Source: Thiomicrospira pelophila DSM 1534 (GTDB taxonomy: Bacteria; Pseudomonadota; Gammaproteobacteria; Thiomicrospirales; Thiomicrospiraceae). From it: a DNA stretch of 64,000 bases. Positions 10,061 to 17,759 of this stretch are shown here, in pieces. Below the pieces are notes generated by a model that searched no databases, was not told where the DNA came from, and worked only from the letters and a program-made list of their open reading frames with translations. The stretch covers positions 806,001 through 870,000 of the forward strand of contig NZ_JOMR01000001.1 of assembly GCF_000711195.1 (NCBI RefSeq). The letters are read 5' to 3'. A program made the translations under genes and the position numbers. How positions within the stretch are numbered: the stretch's first letter is position 1; each line of letters opens with the position of its first letter.

Positions 10061-10153
10061 GGTGAAGTGGCCGAGAGGCTGAAGGCGCTCCCCTGCTAAG
10101 GGAGTATAGGGTTTGTAGCTCTATCGAGGGTTCGAATCCCTCCTTCACCGCCA
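10061..10153 (+). tRNA. tRNA-Ser (GCT)
   Basis: The acceptor stem GGTGAAG / CTTCACC is perfect, the anticodon loop CTGCTAA carries anticodon GCT, the variable arm is long as in serine tRNAs, the T loop is TTCGAAT, and the 3' CCA is encoded. 93 bases. Confidence 0.97.
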
Positions 10154-10187
10154 TTCAATTAAGTGTTAAAAAAGCGTGATATAAAGG

Positions 10188-10215
10188 TTGACAGTTTAGG
10201 CTGATAAACTATAAT
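10188..10215 (+). promoter_or_regulatory. Promoter of tRNA-Arg
   Basis: Both hexamers match consensus exactly: TTGACA and TATAAT with 16 bases between. The predicted start lies about 8 bases before the tRNA. It is one of the strongest housekeeping promoters in the window. Confidence 0.85.
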
Positions 10216-10229
10216 ACGCACCAAGTTAA

Positions 10230-10306
10230 GCGCCTGTAGCTCAGCTGGATAGAGTACTCGGCTACGAACCGAGCGGTCAGGAGTTCGAATCTCTTCAGGC
10301 GCACCA
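10230..10306 (+). tRNA. tRNA-Arg (ACG)
   Basis: Acceptor stem GCGCCTG / CAGGCGC, anticodon loop CTACGAA with anticodon ACG (A34 is normally edited to inosine by TadA), T loop TTCGAAT, encoded CCA. 77 bases. Confidence 0.97.
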
Positions 10307-10317
10307 TACATAAGAAG

Positions 10318-10352
10318 CCCCATCAGTTCTTTAGAGTTGATGGGGTTTTTTT
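10318..10352 (+). terminator. Terminator after tRNA-Arg
   Basis: Perfect stem CCCCATCA / TGATGGGG followed by seven T. It separates the tRNA unit from the flagellar genes. Confidence 0.85.
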
Positions 10353-10379
10353 ATAGTTTAAATTCGTCACACAATTTTC

Positions 10380-10401
10380 AGAGCACCAGGCCTGGTGCTC
10401 T
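10380..10401. repeat. 22-bp perfect palindrome around ACCAGGCCTGGT, intergenic
   Basis: The exact dodecamer at 10385-10396 is extended by five more complementary bases on each side (AGAGC / GCTCT). It lies between the tRNA terminator and the flgF sigma-54 promoter, outside any gene, with no T run. An intergenic copy this long argues for selection on DNA rather than on a peptide. Confidence 0.9.
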
Positions 10402-10446
10402 AATTCTGTTTTATTTAATTCCTATTACCCCTTTCTATTTATTTAT

Positions 10447-10461
10447 TGGCATATAGATTGC
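10447..10461 (+). promoter_or_regulatory. Sigma-54 promoter of flgFGH
   Basis: TGGCATATAGATTGC: the -24 GG and -12 GC are exactly 10 bases apart. It shares TGGCAT...TTGCT with the fliE and cheA promoters. An enhancer-binding activator such as FlrC is required by this promoter class. Confidence 0.8.
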
Positions 10462-10487
10462 TTTTAGTTTTTTGTTAAAGCAATCCA

Positions 10488-10610
10488 AGCGAGATCGCTA
10501 ACACACAAGGGAATCGCGTCGTATATATAAACCAAGACGCACTGTGTTAAAACTAAATAAATTAATAAAGCTGTCGGCTGGGCTTGCCCGGCCATTTTCT
10601 GACCAGAAAA
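10488..10610 (+). promoter_or_regulatory. Structured 5' leader of flgF
   Basis: This 328-base gap without a gene (10307-10634) holds, after the promoter, three stems in the predicted leader. First, AGCG / CGCT at 10488-10499. Second, TAACACA / TGTGTTA (10499-10505, 10543-10549) enclosing GCGTC / GACGC. Third, GGCTGGGC / GCCCGGCC (10576-10593) directly followed by TTTTCTG / CAGAAAA (10595-10610). No T run follows. The last hairpin ends 14 bases before the ribosome site. Confidence 0.4.
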
Positions 10611-10634
10611 CAGATACAGATTCGGAGTAATACG

Positions 10635-11378
10635 ATGGATCGAATGCTATATGTCTCGATGAGTGGTGCGAAAGAAGCCATGATCTCGCAGGCCAATAAT
10701 GCCAATAATCTGGCAAATGCAACCACGGACGGGTTTAAACAGGACTTCAACCAGTTCCGTGCCCAGCATATGGAAGGGCCGGGTTGGCATACACGTACCT
10801 ATTCAATGGACGAGCGTCCGGCAACAGATTTTACCGCGGGGCCAATCAAGGTGACCGGACGTAGCATGGATGTGGCCACCAAAGAAAACGGTTTTATGGC
10901 GGTGTTATCGCCTGCGGGCGATGAAGCTTATGTGCGTTCAGCGAGTATGCAAATTACCGCCGGTGGTGCCTTGGTGGATGTGCACGGCAATCCGATGCTA
11001 AACGAAGGTGGTGCCCCAATTGTGTTGCCGCCAGTTGAGTCGGTTGAAATTGGTCGTGATGGTACGATTTCGGTTATTCCAGTTGGCGCCGCGGCAAATG
11101 AGCTAGTGGTGATTGATCAGCTACGTTTAGTGCAACCAGATGTGAAGCAGCTAGAAAAAGGTTTGGATGGTTTTATTCGTCAGAAGCCAGGTAATGACGA
11201 ATTAGTGCAAGCGCCCGTATCGGTGCTAAATGGCGCGCTAGAAGGCAGTAACGTGAATACGGCGACGGCTTTGGTGACGATGATAGAGCTTCAGCGTAAA
11301 TACGAAATGCAAGTCAAAATGATGAAGACCACCAAAGATCACGGTGCCGCATCAGACAAGATTTTATCAATTCGATAA
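10635..11378 (+). CDS. flgF: Flagellar proximal rod protein FlgF
   Basis: 247 residues. The N-terminal flagellar rod signature (MDRMLYVSMSGAKEAM, then NNANNLANATTDGFK) and the C-terminal FlgBCFG motif (GALEGSNVNTATALVTMIEL) are present. FlgF is a minor rod component exported by the type III apparatus. I place the start at ATG 10635, where GGAG lies 8 bases upstream, not at the in-frame upstream ATG 10584, which would add residues not found in the family. It is first in the flgFGH unit. flgBCDE are not nearby and must lie elsewhere. Confidence 0.95.
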   Translation: MDRMLYVSMSGAKEAMISQANNANNLANATTDGFKQDFNQFRAQHMEGPGWHTRTYSMDERPATDFTAGPIKVTGRSMDVATKENGFMAVLSPAGDEAYVRSASMQITAGGALVDVHGNPMLNEGGAPIVLPPVESVEIGRDGTISVIPVGAAANELVVIDQLRLVQPDVKQLEKGLDGFIRQKPGNDELVQAPVSVLNGALEGSNVNTATALVTMIELQRKYEMQVKMMKTTKDHGAASDKILSIR

Positions 11379-11389
11379 TGGGGTGAGAT

Positions 11390-12181
11390 ATGAATAGAGC
11401 ATTATATGTTGCAAAAACCGGCCTAGAAGCCCAGCAGTTCCGTCTTGCGTCCATTTCGAATAACTTAGCCAATGCGAATACTTATGGTTATAAATCTGGT
11501 CGTGCCGAGTTTGATGATTTGTTATATCAAAACGTGCGGACTCCGGGTGCTCAGGCGACGCAGGATGAAGTAAATACTTTGCCTTCCGGTTTACAGTTAG
11601 GTGTCGGGGTTAAGGCTGTTGGGGTTCAGAAAATTCATACCCAAGGTAATTTAATGATTACCGATAACCAGTTGGATATGGCGATTGATGGTAAGGGTTT
11701 TTTTCAGGTTTTGGATGCCGATGGCAACATTATGTATACCCGAGATGGTTCGTTTGAAGTGAACCAGAATGGCGACGTGGTGACCTCATCAGGTTATTTA
11801 TTGGAACCGAATATCCAGATTCCGCAAGAAGCAACTGAGGTGATGATTGGGCGAGACGGCACGGTGTTTGCTAAAGAGCCAGGAAACCCCCAGCCATTGG
11901 ATTTAGGTCAGTTAGAAGTTGCGACCTTTATTAATCCATCGGGTCTAGAAGCGGTTGGCCAGAACATGTTTTATGAAACCATTGCCAGTGGCGCGCCGGT
12001 GGTAAATAACCCGAATGCGGAAGATGCTGGTGCCTTAATTCAGGGGGCACTGGAATCCTCAAACGTCAATACGGTAGAAGAGTTGATTGGCATGATTGAA
12101 GCCCAGCGCACTTACGAGATGAATTCAAAAGCAATCTCCGCCGCCGATGGCATGATGCAGTACCTAAATAACAACGTGTAA
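11390..12181 (+). CDS. flgG: Flagellar distal rod protein FlgG
   Basis: 263 residues, the usual size. It has the rod N-terminus (MNRALYVAKTGLEAQQFRLA, SNNLANANTYGYKS) and the conserved C-terminus (QGALESSNVNTVEELIGMIE, AQRTYEMNSKAI). FlgG forms the distal rod crossing the P and L rings. It lies 11 bases after flgF behind a GGGTGAGAT ribosome site. Confidence 0.97.
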   Translation: MNRALYVAKTGLEAQQFRLASISNNLANANTYGYKSGRAEFDDLLYQNVRTPGAQATQDEVNTLPSGLQLGVGVKAVGVQKIHTQGNLMITDNQLDMAIDGKGFFQVLDADGNIMYTRDGSFEVNQNGDVVTSSGYLLEPNIQIPQEATEVMIGRDGTVFAKEPGNPQPLDLGQLEVATFINPSGLEAVGQNMFYETIASGAPVVNNPNAEDAGALIQGALESSNVNTVEELIGMIEAQRTYEMNSKAISAADGMMQYLNNNV

Positions 12182-12196
12182 CGTTGAGAGGATGAC

Positions 12197-12904
12197 ATGA
12201 AGCAGATTAAAATTTATTCACGTTTCGGGTTATTAATGTTGATTTTGGGTTTGTTGCAAGCTTGTTCTTCGGTGCCCGAACGCATGGAAGACTTTACTTA
12301 CGAGCCAAGCTACCCAACCAATATGGGGCAGCAGCCTCCACCCAGAAACGGCTCTTTGTATCAGGCATCGAACTCGGTCACCTTATTTGATGATGCTCGT
12401 GCTCATCGAGTCGGCGATATTATTACGGTGAGCTTGGCGGAGCAGTTTAACGCCAATAAAAAAGATGAAGCGAGCTATGATAAAAGTTCGCAGGCGGACT
12501 TCGGTGTAACGACGCCTTTAAATGTTCTTGGGCGCACACCAGCGCAAATTTATTCGGAATTAGGCACGGGTGGCATCGGTTATGGTTCAAGTAACACGTT
12601 TGATGGTTCAAGTGATGTTAAACAAGACTCATCCGTATCCGGTTCGATAGCCGTGACGGTGGTGGAGGTCATTCCTAACGGTAATTTAGTTGTACGTGGC
12701 GAGAAATGGATTACGGTGCATGATGGTGAAGAGGTGATTCGCTTTGCTGGTATTGTCCGACCACAAGACATTACACCTGATAATACAATCGAATCCACTA
12801 GAGTGGCGGATGTTCGCATGATTTATAGAGACACCGGCATAGGGGGCGATACCGCCAGGCCTGGTGCGGTAACAAAGTTTTTGTCAAAGTTTTGGCCACT
12901 TTAA
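12197..12904 (+). CDS. flgH: Flagellar L-ring lipoprotein FlgH
   Basis: 235 residues. The signal peptide ends in a lipobox (LLQAC, Cys at 23). Family blocks include SLFDDARAHRVGDIITV-like text (here TLFDDARAHRVGDIITVSL) and VRGEKWITVHDGEEVIRFAG. It builds the outer-membrane ring around the rod. A palindrome core copy near the end codes ARPGAV. Two terminators follow, so this is probably the last gene of the first flg unit. Confidence 0.95.
   Translation: MKQIKIYSRFGLLMLILGLLQACSSVPERMEDFTYEPSYPTNMGQQPPPRNGSLYQASNSVTLFDDARAHRVGDIITVSLAEQFNANKKDEASYDKSSQADFGVTTPLNVLGRTPAQIYSELGTGGIGYGSSNTFDGSSDVKQDSSVSGSIAVTVVEVIPNGNLVVRGEKWITVHDGEEVIRFAGIVRPQDITPDNTIESTRVADVRMIYRDTGIGGDTARPGAVTKFLSKFWPL
12855..12864. 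repeat. CCAGGCCTGG palindrome core, inside flgH
   Basis: Decamer core with flanks G...T, so 11 of 12 bases of the full repeat. Read in the RPG phase, unlike the PGLV copies. Confidence 0.8.
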
Positions 12905-12932
12905 GTTTGACTTAAGTGGGTTAAAACTTGAC

Positions 12933-12974
12933 CCGGCTTGTTTTTATACTCTCCTTTTTACAAGTCGGTTTTTT
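12933..12974 (+). terminator. Terminator 1 after flgH
   Basis: Stem CCGGCTTGT / ACAAGTCGG with one G-T wobble, a loop of 18 bases and six T after it. Together with the second terminator it isolates flgFGH from flgI. Confidence 0.65.
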
Positions 12975-13017
12975 ATTTAAAGGCAAGCGATTCAAACCTT
13001 GACTCGTTTGCTATTCA

Positions 13018-13039
13018 ATACCACCAGCCCTGGTGGTAT
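13018..13039. repeat. Variant palindrome (ACCAGCCCTGGT) between flgH and flgI
   Basis: Ten-base arms ATACCACCAG / CTGGTGGTAT around a CC centre. It differs by one base from the exact dodecamer. It lies between the two terminators. Confidence 0.7.
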
Positions 13040-13054
13040 ATGATTTCTGGTCTT

Positions 13055-13076
13055 GGGTGCAGTCGCACCCTTTTTT
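13055..13076 (+). terminator. Terminator 2 before flgI
   Basis: Perfect GGGTGC / GCACCC stem with tetraloop AGTC followed by six T. It lies 36 bases before a sigma-54 promoter. Confidence 0.8.
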
Positions 13077-13111
13077 GTCTTTTAGTTTCTGTTATCCTCA
13101 AGATTATGATC

Positions 13112-13126
13112 TGGCATTAATCCTGC
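13112..13126 (+). promoter_or_regulatory. Sigma-54 promoter of flgIJKL
   Basis: TGGCATTAATCCTGC has -24 GG and -12 GC exactly 10 bases apart. It follows directly on two terminators, and this gap of 303 bases (12905-13207) holds no gene, which supports a separate flgI transcription unit. Confidence 0.75.
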
Positions 13127-13207
13127 TTAGTGTTCAATAAATTAATAAAAATCTGCCGCGTTAAGACGGCTTCAAGAAACTCAGTCAATCCTTTAAGGGG
13201 CATGAGC

Positions 13208-14314
13208 ATGATAACCAGAAAAATTTTAGTTTTAATGATCGCGTTAATGGCTTGGAGCAGCTTAAGCTTAGCCAATTCACGCATAAAAGATTTGGCAAAT
13301 GTTGCCGGCGTTCGAGATAATCAGTTAGTTGGCTATGGCTTGGTTGTAGGTCTGAGCGGTACGGGTGATCAAAAAGCCCCGTTTGCGGAGCAAAGCTTGG
13401 TGAGTATGTTAAACAAGTTTGGTATTAACGTGCCGCCGGGGGTGAATACTAAATCTAAAAATGTCGCGGCCGTGGCGATTCATGCAGATTTACCAGCGTT
13501 TGCGAAACCAGGTCAGAAAATTGATGTGACGGTTTCTTCTTTGGGTAATTCCAAAAGCTTGAGAGGCGGTACGCTTTTAATGACGCCGTTAAAAGGTGTG
13601 GATAATCAAGTATATGCGATTGCGCAAGGTAGCTTGGTAGTTGGCGGTTTAGATGCGAGCGGTAATGATGGTTCGCGTGTGACAGTGAATGTACCAAGCG
13701 TAGGACGTATTCCGAATGGTGCAAATGTTGAACGTGAAGTGAATACCGGTTTTGATTTAGGTTCCACGGTCACGTTTAATTTGCATCGTGCCGATTTTAC
13801 GACCGCGAGTAATATGGCTAAATCCATTAATGATTTATTGGGTGAAGGTACAGCTAGAGCTTTGGATGCTGAATCCGTTGAGGTGATTGCACCACGCATC
13901 CCTGATCAGCGTGTGTCGTTCTTATCCGTACTGGAAAATATTGAATTGAAAGAAGGTGAAGGTGCGGCACGTATTATTGTCAACTCACGTACCGGCACGG
14001 TAGTGATCGGTCAAACAGTGCGTGTAAGCCCAGCGGCGGTGACGCACGGTGGTTTGGTGGTACGTATCGAAGAAAACGAAGAAGTGGTGCAGCCGAATGC
14101 CTTTGGAGGTGGTCAAGCCGCGATGCAACAAAATACGGATATTGAGGTTGAACAGCAGGGTGATCGTCGGATGTTTAAATTTGATTCGGGGATTACACTG
14201 GATTCCTTAGTGGAAGCTGTGAATAAGGTAGGCGCAGCGCCCAGCGACTTAGTGGCAATTTTAGAGGCGCTAAAGCAAGCCGGCGCGCTTAAAGCTGAGT
14301 TAATGGTTATTTAA
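13208..14314 (+). CDS. flgI: Flagellar P-ring protein FlgI
   Basis: 368 residues, family size. The signal peptide ends SLSLA before [20 protein letters not shown], the conserved mature start. Later blocks include [18 protein letters not shown]. FlgI assembles the periplasmic ring in the peptidoglycan layer. I choose ATG 13208 because AAGGGG lies 7 bases upstream; ATG 13202 would be only one base from it, and the longer frame from 13130 would bury the signal peptide. Confidence 0.96.
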   Translation: MITRKILVLMIALMAWSSLSLANSRIKDLANVAGVRDNQLVGYGLVVGLSGTGDQKAPFAEQSLVSMLNKFGINVPPGVNTKSKNVAAVAIHADLPAFAKPGQKIDVTVSSLGNSKSLRGGTLLMTPLKGVDNQVYAIAQGSLVVGGLDASGNDGSRVTVNVPSVGRIPNGANVEREVNTGFDLGSTVTFNLHRADFTTASNMAKSINDLLGEGTARALDAESVEVIAPRIPDQRVSFLSVLENIELKEGEGAARIIVNSRTGTVVIGQTVRVSPAAVTHGGLVVRIEENEEVVQPNAFGGGQAAMQQNTDIEVEQQGDRRMFKFDSGITLDSLVEAVNKVGAAPSDLVAILEALKQAGALKAELMVI

Positions 14315-14325
14315 AGGAGGCTGCG

Positions 14326-14775
14326 ATGTCGAGTATTAGCGATTTAACCACAACGCGCCCGCAAGACCATACGATTTACACCAACCTTGGAGCGTTAAAC
14401 GATTTAAAACGTCAAGCGCGCGAAGATCAAGAGTCGGTCTTAAAGCCGATTGCGCAACAATTTGAAGCGATGTTTTTAGAGCAAATTCTCAAAAATTCCC
14501 GCAGTGTTAAGCTAGACGATGGCTGGTTAGATGGTTCACAAGCCGATTCTTACTACGATATGTACGATAAACAGCTTGCACAGGATATGTCGGCTAAAGG
14601 TTCTCTAGGATTTGCCGATCAAATAGTAGAGCAACTTTCTGCCAGTTTGCCAAAACTGAATGATGAACAAAAGCAACAGTGGTTGAATGATCAACAAAAA
14701 CGTTTTGAGTCAAGCATGTCGAGCAAAACGCCCAGTTCAACGCAAGATGCGTTAGCTTTAAGAAACTTGGAATAA
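14326..14775 (+). CDS. flgJ: FlgJ-type rod-binding protein, no muramidase domain
   Basis: 149 residues, only the rod-binding half of FlgJ (FEAMFLEQILKNSRS, then YYDMYDKQLAQDMSAKGSLGFAD). The C-terminal glucosaminidase found in E. coli and Pseudomonas FlgJ is missing. It caps the growing rod in the periplasm. AAAGGAGG lies 7 bases before the ATG. An MltC-like lytic transglycosylase encoded three genes downstream may supply the missing wall-cutting activity (inference). Confidence 0.9.
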   Translation: MSSISDLTTTRPQDHTIYTNLGALNDLKRQAREDQESVLKPIAQQFEAMFLEQILKNSRSVKLDDGWLDGSQADSYYDMYDKQLAQDMSAKGSLGFADQIVEQLSASLPKLNDEQKQQWLNDQQKRFESSMSSKTPSSTQDALALRNLE

Positions 14776-14868
14776 TTGAAATTAATTTAGAATAGCTCGT
14801 TTTAATTATAAGCGGGTTATTCAAAACTGAAACCCCATTAAATGGGTTACCCATAAGCGAGAATCGTT

Positions 14869-16668
14869 ATGTCAGATATGTTAAGTATTGCCAGTTCAGC
14901 GGCCACCACCTTTAGAAAAGCGTTGGATGTGAGTAGTCATAACGTGGCCAACGTCAACACGGAAGGCTACAGCCGTCAGCGTGCTGAAATTTATGCTAAC
15001 TCGCCAAGCATTGTGGGAACCTCTTTTAATGGTGGCGGCTCACGCGTTGAAACGGTTGAGCGTATGTATGCTGATTATATTCAAAAGCAATTGGTAAGTA
15101 CCAATGCTACCGTTAAAGGCTATGAGGAATCGCTCAGTTATTCAAAACAGGTGGAAGGCATCATTGCTGGTAACGATGAAGGTGTGCAGGACTTTATGCA
15201 GCGTTATTTCGATTCGATGCAAAACCTAGCGGATAATCCGACCTCGCGTGTAAATCGCCAGCTGATGTTAGATGAGGCTAATAATTTGACTGGTCATATC
15301 AATAATATCAGCGTGGTATTAGACGATACCCAGTATCAGGTTAACGACCAAATTAAAGATCTGACTCAGGGCATCAATCGCAACCTTGAAGAAATTCAAA
15401 AAATTAATGATATGGTGGCTTACGCTCAATCGCAAGGTACGCAACCACCAAACGATTTATTGGATCAGCGTGAACAGGCAATCTTAGAACTGTCGAGTTT
15501 GGTTGAGGTGAAAACCTATAAACAGCCTGATGGCACGATTGATATTCATACCATCAACGGTAAAGTACCTTTGTTGAGTGATAACACAGTGACGCGTTTG
15601 CAAGCGGATCAAAGCGCTTACCCAGATGAAAACCGAATTGAGATTTATGCTCAGATCGGTGGCCAGCGTAAACAAGTAACGGATTTATTATTAGGTGGCG
15701 GCCAGCTGGGTGGCGTGCTAGATTTCCGTAAAAATATGTTGGATCGTGCACAAAATGAGTTGGGTACAACATTAAATGCTTTTGTAGCCGCGAATAACTG
15801 GCAGCATTATCAAGGGTTTGATGAAAATGGTGACGCGGGGGGTAATTTGTTTACGCCTTTAGCGTCGACTGGGTTGGCTCACAAAGATAACTCAACCCTG
15901 GGTGGTGAAGTTAAAGCTACATTCAATCCAATTGATGCCACGGCTATCCCACCTTATCCTCCTCAGCCGTTGACTTATGGTGATAAAAAACAGGATTTGA
16001 CTGATGCTTATACTTCGATTTCAAACTTGTCGCCCGATGGTTATGAAATGCGCTTTGATGGCACTAATTGGACGGTAACGAATTTAAGTAATAAAGAAAC
16101 CGCGACTTTTGTATCGGGTGACAGTGTTCAGTTTGATGGCTTGCGGTTTGAAGAGGCCAATTTAAATAGTGTCGCGGGTGATCGTTACGTGCTTAAGCCG
16201 CATCAAGATATTTTGAAAGGTTTTGGGGTTGAAATTCGTGATGGTCAAGAGTTGGCTACACGTGGTCAATCGCCTATTGATTCGACAGGTTCGGGTAACT
16301 TGGATGACGAACCAGTACGTCCAGCGGCTGAAGGGGATAACGTAAATATTGCTAATATGGCGAGTTTGCAATCAAAAAAGGTGATGTTTGCTAATAATTC
16401 CGGCCAACCGGCCGAAACACTATTAGGCGGCTACTCACGAATGGCGAGTAGTGTCGGTATGTATGTTCGCGGTCAAGAGATTCAGTTGACCGCACAACAG
16501 AATACTTATGATTACATTATGGATCGCCGAGAGAGTTTATCTGGGGTCAGCTTAGATGAAGAAGCGGCCAATTTGATGCGGTTTCAGCAAGCTTACCAAG
16601 CGGCGGCTCAAGTGATGCAGACCTCACAAACAATATTTCAGACCCTGTTAGGGGCGGTAAGAGGATAG
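14869..16668 (+). CDS. flgK: Hook-filament junction protein FlgK (HAP1)
   Basis: 599 residues. N-terminal SHNVANVNTEGYSRQRAEI and C-terminal GVSLDEEAANLMRFQQAYQA are the two FlgK/flagellin-like D0-D1 ends. FlgK is the first junction ring between hook and filament. The 93-base gap before it contains a wobble-rich hairpin without a T run, so read-through from flgJ is expected. Confidence 0.96.
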   Translation: MSDMLSIASSAATTFRKALDVSSHNVANVNTEGYSRQRAEIYANSPSIVGTSFNGGGSRVETVERMYADYIQKQLVSTNATVKGYEESLSYSKQVEGIIAGNDEGVQDFMQRYFDSMQNLADNPTSRVNRQLMLDEANNLTGHINNISVVLDDTQYQVNDQIKDLTQGINRNLEEIQKINDMVAYAQSQGTQPPNDLLDQREQAILELSSLVEVKTYKQPDGTIDIHTINGKVPLLSDNTVTRLQADQSAYPDENRIEIYAQIGGQRKQVTDLLLGGGQLGGVLDFRKNMLDRAQNELGTTLNAFVAANNWQHYQGFDENGDAGGNLFTPLASTGLAHKDNSTLGGEVKATFNPIDATAIPPYPPQPLTYGDKKQDLTDAYTSISNLSPDGYEMRFDGTNWTVTNLSNKETATFVSGDSVQFDGLRFEEANLNSVAGDRYVLKPHQDILKGFGVEIRDGQELATRGQSPIDSTGSGNLDDEPVRPAAEGDNVNIANMASLQSKKVMFANNSGQPAETLLGGYSRMASSVGMYVRGQEIQLTAQQNTYDYIMDRRESLSGVSLDEEAANLMRFQQAYQAAAQVMQTSQTIFQTLLGAVRG

Positions 16669-16672
16669 GATA

Positions 16673-17701
16673 ATGCGTGTTACCACTAATCAAGTTTATA
16701 GCATGGGATTTAATGCCATCCAGTCGCATTCCAATAAGTTACTAGATATCCAAGAACAATTGAGCACGGGTAATCGGGTTAACCGCCCGAGTGACGACCC
16801 GGTTGCGATGAGTCAAATCCATACTCTTAATCGTGCGATCAATACGATTGACCAATATGCGAAAAATGGTGAATATGCTAAGTCGCAACTGGTTTTGGAG
16901 GAAACGGCTGTCCAAGATACGATTGATATTATGCAACGTATTCGAGAGTTGGGTATTCAAATGTCGAACGATACTTACAGCCCAGATCAGCGTCGAGTAG
17001 CCGCCGCCGAAGTTGAGCAGATGATGTTGCATGTAAAAGGCACCATGAACATGAAAAATTCAGAAGGTGAGTACATGTTTGCCGGTAACAATGTAAAAGA
17101 CACTCCGTTTGTGGATGATCCGGCTAACCCCGGTTACTTAGTTTACATTGGTAACCCAAATGCGGCGGCTGATTATGATGAAAACGCGACCTTTGGTGGC
17201 CGCTTTGTACAAATTGGCTTTGATCATACAGATAAGCTAGAGCCAGATGATGAATTTAATATGTCGCGTGTGCGGATTACTGATACCGGTTCGAAAGTAT
17301 TTGGTTTTGCGCCCAATCCGGCTACGTCTTTAGGCCCGCAAACTCTTCCTCCGGCACCGGGTGAAATTGACCCAAATATATATAATACTATGAAGGTTAT
17401 GTATGATCGGATGATGGCGGGTCAAAAACCTGGAGACGATGTGCTGGATGACTTGAAAAACTCAATCACAAACATGTCAGAAGTAGTGGCGGGTATTGGC
17501 GGGCGCCAAATTCGTATTGAAACTCAGTATGAAGCAGGCGAGTCTTTTAAAATGCCGCTTACCGAACGTAAGTCAAATATTGAAGAGTTGGATATGGTGG
17601 AAGGGATTTCCAAGTTTACCGTTACTCAGAATGCCTTGCAAATGGCGCAACAGGTGTTTGGTAAAGTGCAGGATATGTCTTTATTTAACTATATGCGTTA
17701 A
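16673..17701 (+). CDS. flgL: Hook-filament junction protein FlgL (HAP3)
   Basis: 342 residues. It starts MRVTTNQVYSMGFNAIQ with the flagellin-like LSTGNRVNRPSDDPVAMSQI segment, and the C-terminal coiled coil ends in NALQMAQQVFGKVQDMSLFN. FlgL forms the second junction ring. It lies four bases after flgK. Two tandem hairpins follow. Confidence 0.95.
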   Translation: MRVTTNQVYSMGFNAIQSHSNKLLDIQEQLSTGNRVNRPSDDPVAMSQIHTLNRAINTIDQYAKNGEYAKSQLVLEETAVQDTIDIMQRIRELGIQMSNDTYSPDQRRVAAAEVEQMMLHVKGTMNMKNSEGEYMFAGNNVKDTPFVDDPANPGYLVYIGNPNAAADYDENATFGGRFVQIGFDHTDKLEPDDEFNMSRVRITDTGSKVFGFAPNPATSLGPQTLPPAPGEIDPNIYNTMKVMYDRMMAGQKPGDDVLDDLKNSITNMSEVVAGIGGRQIRIETQYEAGESFKMPLTERKSNIEELDMVEGISKFTVTQNALQMAQQVFGKVQDMSLFNYMR

Positions 17702-17709
17702 CCATTCTA

Positions 17710-17726
17710 AAGTTGGTACCCAACTT
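17710..17726 (+). promoter_or_regulatory. Small hairpin after flgL
   Basis: AAGTTGG / CCAACTT perfect arms with loop TAC. It stands four bases before the longer stem that follows. Confidence 0.5.
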
Positions 17727-17729
17727 GCT

Positions 17730-17755
17730 AATGCCTCCCCAGTGGAGGCATTTTT
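17730..17755 (+). terminator. Terminator-like hairpin that contains the next gene's ribosome site
   Basis: Perfect AATGCCTCC / GGAGGCATT stem, loop CCAGT, then TTTTTG. The GGAGG at 17744-17748 is the only Shine-Dalgarno match before the ATG at 17760 and lies in the 3' arm of the stem. The element could stop transcription of flgIJKL, or hide the ribosome site of the transglycosylase gene, or both. Confidence 0.7.
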
Positions 17756-17759
17756 GTAA

